Origin: Ensifer adhaerens
GTDB taxonomy: Bacteria > Pseudomonadota > Alphaproteobacteria > Rhizobiales > Rhizobiaceae
Assembly (NCBI RefSeq): GCF_028993555.1
Contig: NZ_CP118610.1
Location: 1,860,001 to 1,924,000 of the forward strand
Length of the DNA stretch: 64,000 nucleotides
Reading direction: 5' to 3'
Numbering within the stretch: position 1 is the stretch's first letter; each line of letters opens with the position of its first letter. Both the position numbers and the translations under genes were made by a program. Below the pieces are notes generated by a model. It was not told the origin of the DNA, made no database searches, and saw only the letters and a list, made by a program, of their open reading frames with translations. Of this stretch, positions 62,648-64,000 are shown piece by piece.

Positions 62648-64000
62648 ATGCACTCGAACCCAGCCACGGCAAACCTATCCACCGCGCGTCAGCGGGTGCC
62701 TGCCGCCTTCGATGCCGGACTGGCGGAGCTCGTGAATGGCCTTGCCGCACTGCTCTCGGGCCTTGGCCTGTTTCTCATCGTCTTCACGCTGATCCCGTTT
62801 CAGGGCGCAGTAACCACGGACCCCAACGCCGCCAACGAAGGCAACATCATCAACCAGGTCGGCTACCTGGTACTCGGCGCGATCTATCTGTTCGCCATGT
62901 TCCTTACCGTCGACCGGCGGATATTGACGCGCCTCGTCTCGCCAAGCTGGATCGCGATCTTCGCGATCGCTTATCTCTCGTGCCTGCAATCCTATGACCC
63001 TGCCGCATCTGCCCGCGGCCTGACGCTGAGCCTGATCGCGATGATCATGGTGGCGGGCGTGCTGGTGCTGCCGAGGAGCGAACGGGATTTCGTCAATGCC
63101 GGCGCCAACGCCATCCTGCTTCTGATCCTGATCGACTATGCCGCGCTCTTCGTGGCCCCGGATCGCGCCATCCATTCCGCCTTCGGCGACGAGCCCTGGC
63201 ACGCGGGTTTCTGGCGCGGACATCTGCTGCACAAGAACGTCTCGGCGCCGGTCTTTTCCATCCTCTGCATGTTCGGCATCTATTGCCTGCGCGCGGGAGC
63301 GCCGCTGCGAGGTTGGGCGATCACGCTTCTTGCCGCCAATTTCGTGCTTCATACCGGCTCGAAGACGACGATCGGCTTTCTGCCGATTGCGATCGGTCTG
63401 GTCTTTGCCGGGCGCGCCGTGCGCAGCCCCGGCCTGATGATCCTTGCCCATCTGGCCATGTCGGTTCTGGTCTTCGGCCTGACCCTCGGCAGCATCTATT
63501 TCGACACGCTGCTGTCCATTACCAAGGCGCTGATCGACGATCCGACATTTACCGGCCGCGACGACATCTGGAAATTCGCCAGTGCCAGCATCGCCGAACG
63601 CCCCTGGCTCGGCCAAGGCTATGCCAGCTTCTGGCTGTCGCCGGTGATCATGGGCATGGAAGCGAATTTCGAGGCGAGCTGGGACGTGCGCGGCATCGTC
63701 ACCGGCCACAACAGCTACCTCGACGCGGTGCTGATGTTCGGCGTGCCGGGCGGCATCCTGATGACGGCCCTGCTCTTCATCAAGCCGCTCTTCGACTATA
63801 GGCGGGCCTATCGCCGCCCGCAGGCGCGCATCTTTGCCGACTTCTGCGTGATGGTGGTGATCTTCATGACCTATAACGCCATGCTCGAAAGCTTCTTCCT
63901 CAACCGCGCCGACCCGATGTGGCTGCTGACCGCGCTTGTCGTCTTCGGGCTCGGGCTTGCGGGTCGCATGGGCATGCGCGCACAAGCAACAACCTCCCGC
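62648..64000 (+). CDS. O-antigen ligase / polysaccharide polymerase family protein (Wzy_C), truncated at the window edge
   Basis: The frame is open from the ATG at 62648 (MHSNPATANLSTARQRVPAA) to the right edge, 451 codons. The protein has ten or more membrane spans. The Wzy_C domain appears as FTGRDDIWKFASASIAERPW, with LGQGYASFW and the loop GHNSYLDAVLMFGVPGG, the conserved ligase/polymerase region. Related rhizobial proteins act in LPS or exopolysaccharide assembly at the inner membrane. No clear ribosome-binding site is seen. The C-terminus may lie just outside. Confidence 0.85.
   Translation, partial: MHSNPATANLSTARQRVPAAFDAGLAELVNGLAALLSGLGLFLIVFTLIPFQGAVTTDPNAANEGNIINQVGYLVLGAIYLFAMFLTVDRRILTRLVSPSWIAIFAIAYLSCLQSYDPAASARGLTLSLIAMIMVAGVLVLPRSERDFVNAGANAILLLILIDYAALFVAPDRAIHSAFGDEPWHAGFWRGHLLHKNVSAPVFSILCMFGIYCLRAGAPLRGWAITLLAANFVLHTGSKTTIGFLPIAIGLVFAGRAVRSPGLMILAHLAMSVLVFGLTLGSIYFDTLLSITKALIDDPTFTGRDDIWKFASASIAERPWLGQGYASFWLSPVIMGMEANFEASWDVRGIVTGHNSYLDAVLMFGVPGGILMTALLFIKPLFDYRRAYRRPQARIFADFCVMVVIFMTYNAMLESFFLNRADPMWLLTALVVFGLGLAGRMGMRAQATTSR

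Overview
The window looks like chromosomal DNA of a Rhizobiaceae bacterium, most likely an Ensifer/Sinorhizobium species. The reasons are the acpXL-lpxXL cluster for very-long-chain acylated lipid A, the aerobic (late cobalt insertion) cobalamin genes in the arrangement known from the Ensifer relative 'Pseudomonas denitrificans', fixGHIS and ccoNOQP, a cysteine-bearing FnrN regulator next to hemN, strongly GC-rich third codon positions, and many rhizobial-type palindromic repeats. Species naming is inference; no database search was possible. I saw no tRNA, rRNA, CRISPR array, IS element or prophage gene.

Layout. 1-7.3 kb: a sugar-uptake locus (start of a beta-mannosidase gene, ABC transporter with ATPase, two permeases and binding protein, divergent LacI regulator with operator-like palindromes) and a cupin gene. 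7.5-11 kb: an ABC-F ATPase and gnd (6-phosphogluconate dehydrogenase). 11.1-24.5 kb: microaerobic respiration, with fixGHIS and ccoNOQP on the minus strand, separated by a plus-strand group (amino-acid symporter, AraC regulator, SRPBCC, VOC and PIG-L proteins), and a hemerythrin gene divergent from ccoN. 24.5-31.1 kb: a PAS protein and the acpXL-fabZXL-fabF2XL-fabF1XL-adh-lpxXL cluster. 31.3-33.7 kb: divergent hemN and fnrN. 33.9-50.9 kb: an L,D-transpeptidase, cobE-A-B-C-D, a TSUP permease, small and membrane-protein genes, then cobP-W-N-O-EamA downstream of a cobalamin riboswitch. 51-57.1 kb: a small secreted protein, an adenylate-cyclase/TPR protein, a methyltransferase, cobQ, a 47-residue gene and a cyclase relic. 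57.9-61.1 kb: a ProXWV-type quaternary-amine ABC transporter. 61.4-64 kb: a D-Ala-D-Ala carboxypeptidase and a truncated O-antigen ligase gene.

How the parts fit. Three TTGAT-N4-(A/G)TCAA anaeroboxes lie upstream of fixG, ccoN and hemN; two of them are shared with divergent genes (hemerythrin, fnrN). This suggests a compact FnrN regulon making the cbb3 oxidase, its copper/assembly factors and heme under low oxygen. The cob genes form two minus-strand operons plus cobQ; the cobP operon is probably repressed by cobalamin through the riboswitch and ends with a small EamA transporter gene.

The most unusual signals are: a family of ~47-bp palindromic elements in the cob region, one copy of which is read in frame inside cobC and another immediately 5' of (or within) cobE; paired inverted palindromes at three convergent gene junctions; a 43-codon ORF bridging cobE and cobA by ATGA overlaps on both sides; 21-nt tandem repeats between fixG and the symporter gene; and a FabF2XL protein without the ketosynthase cysteine.
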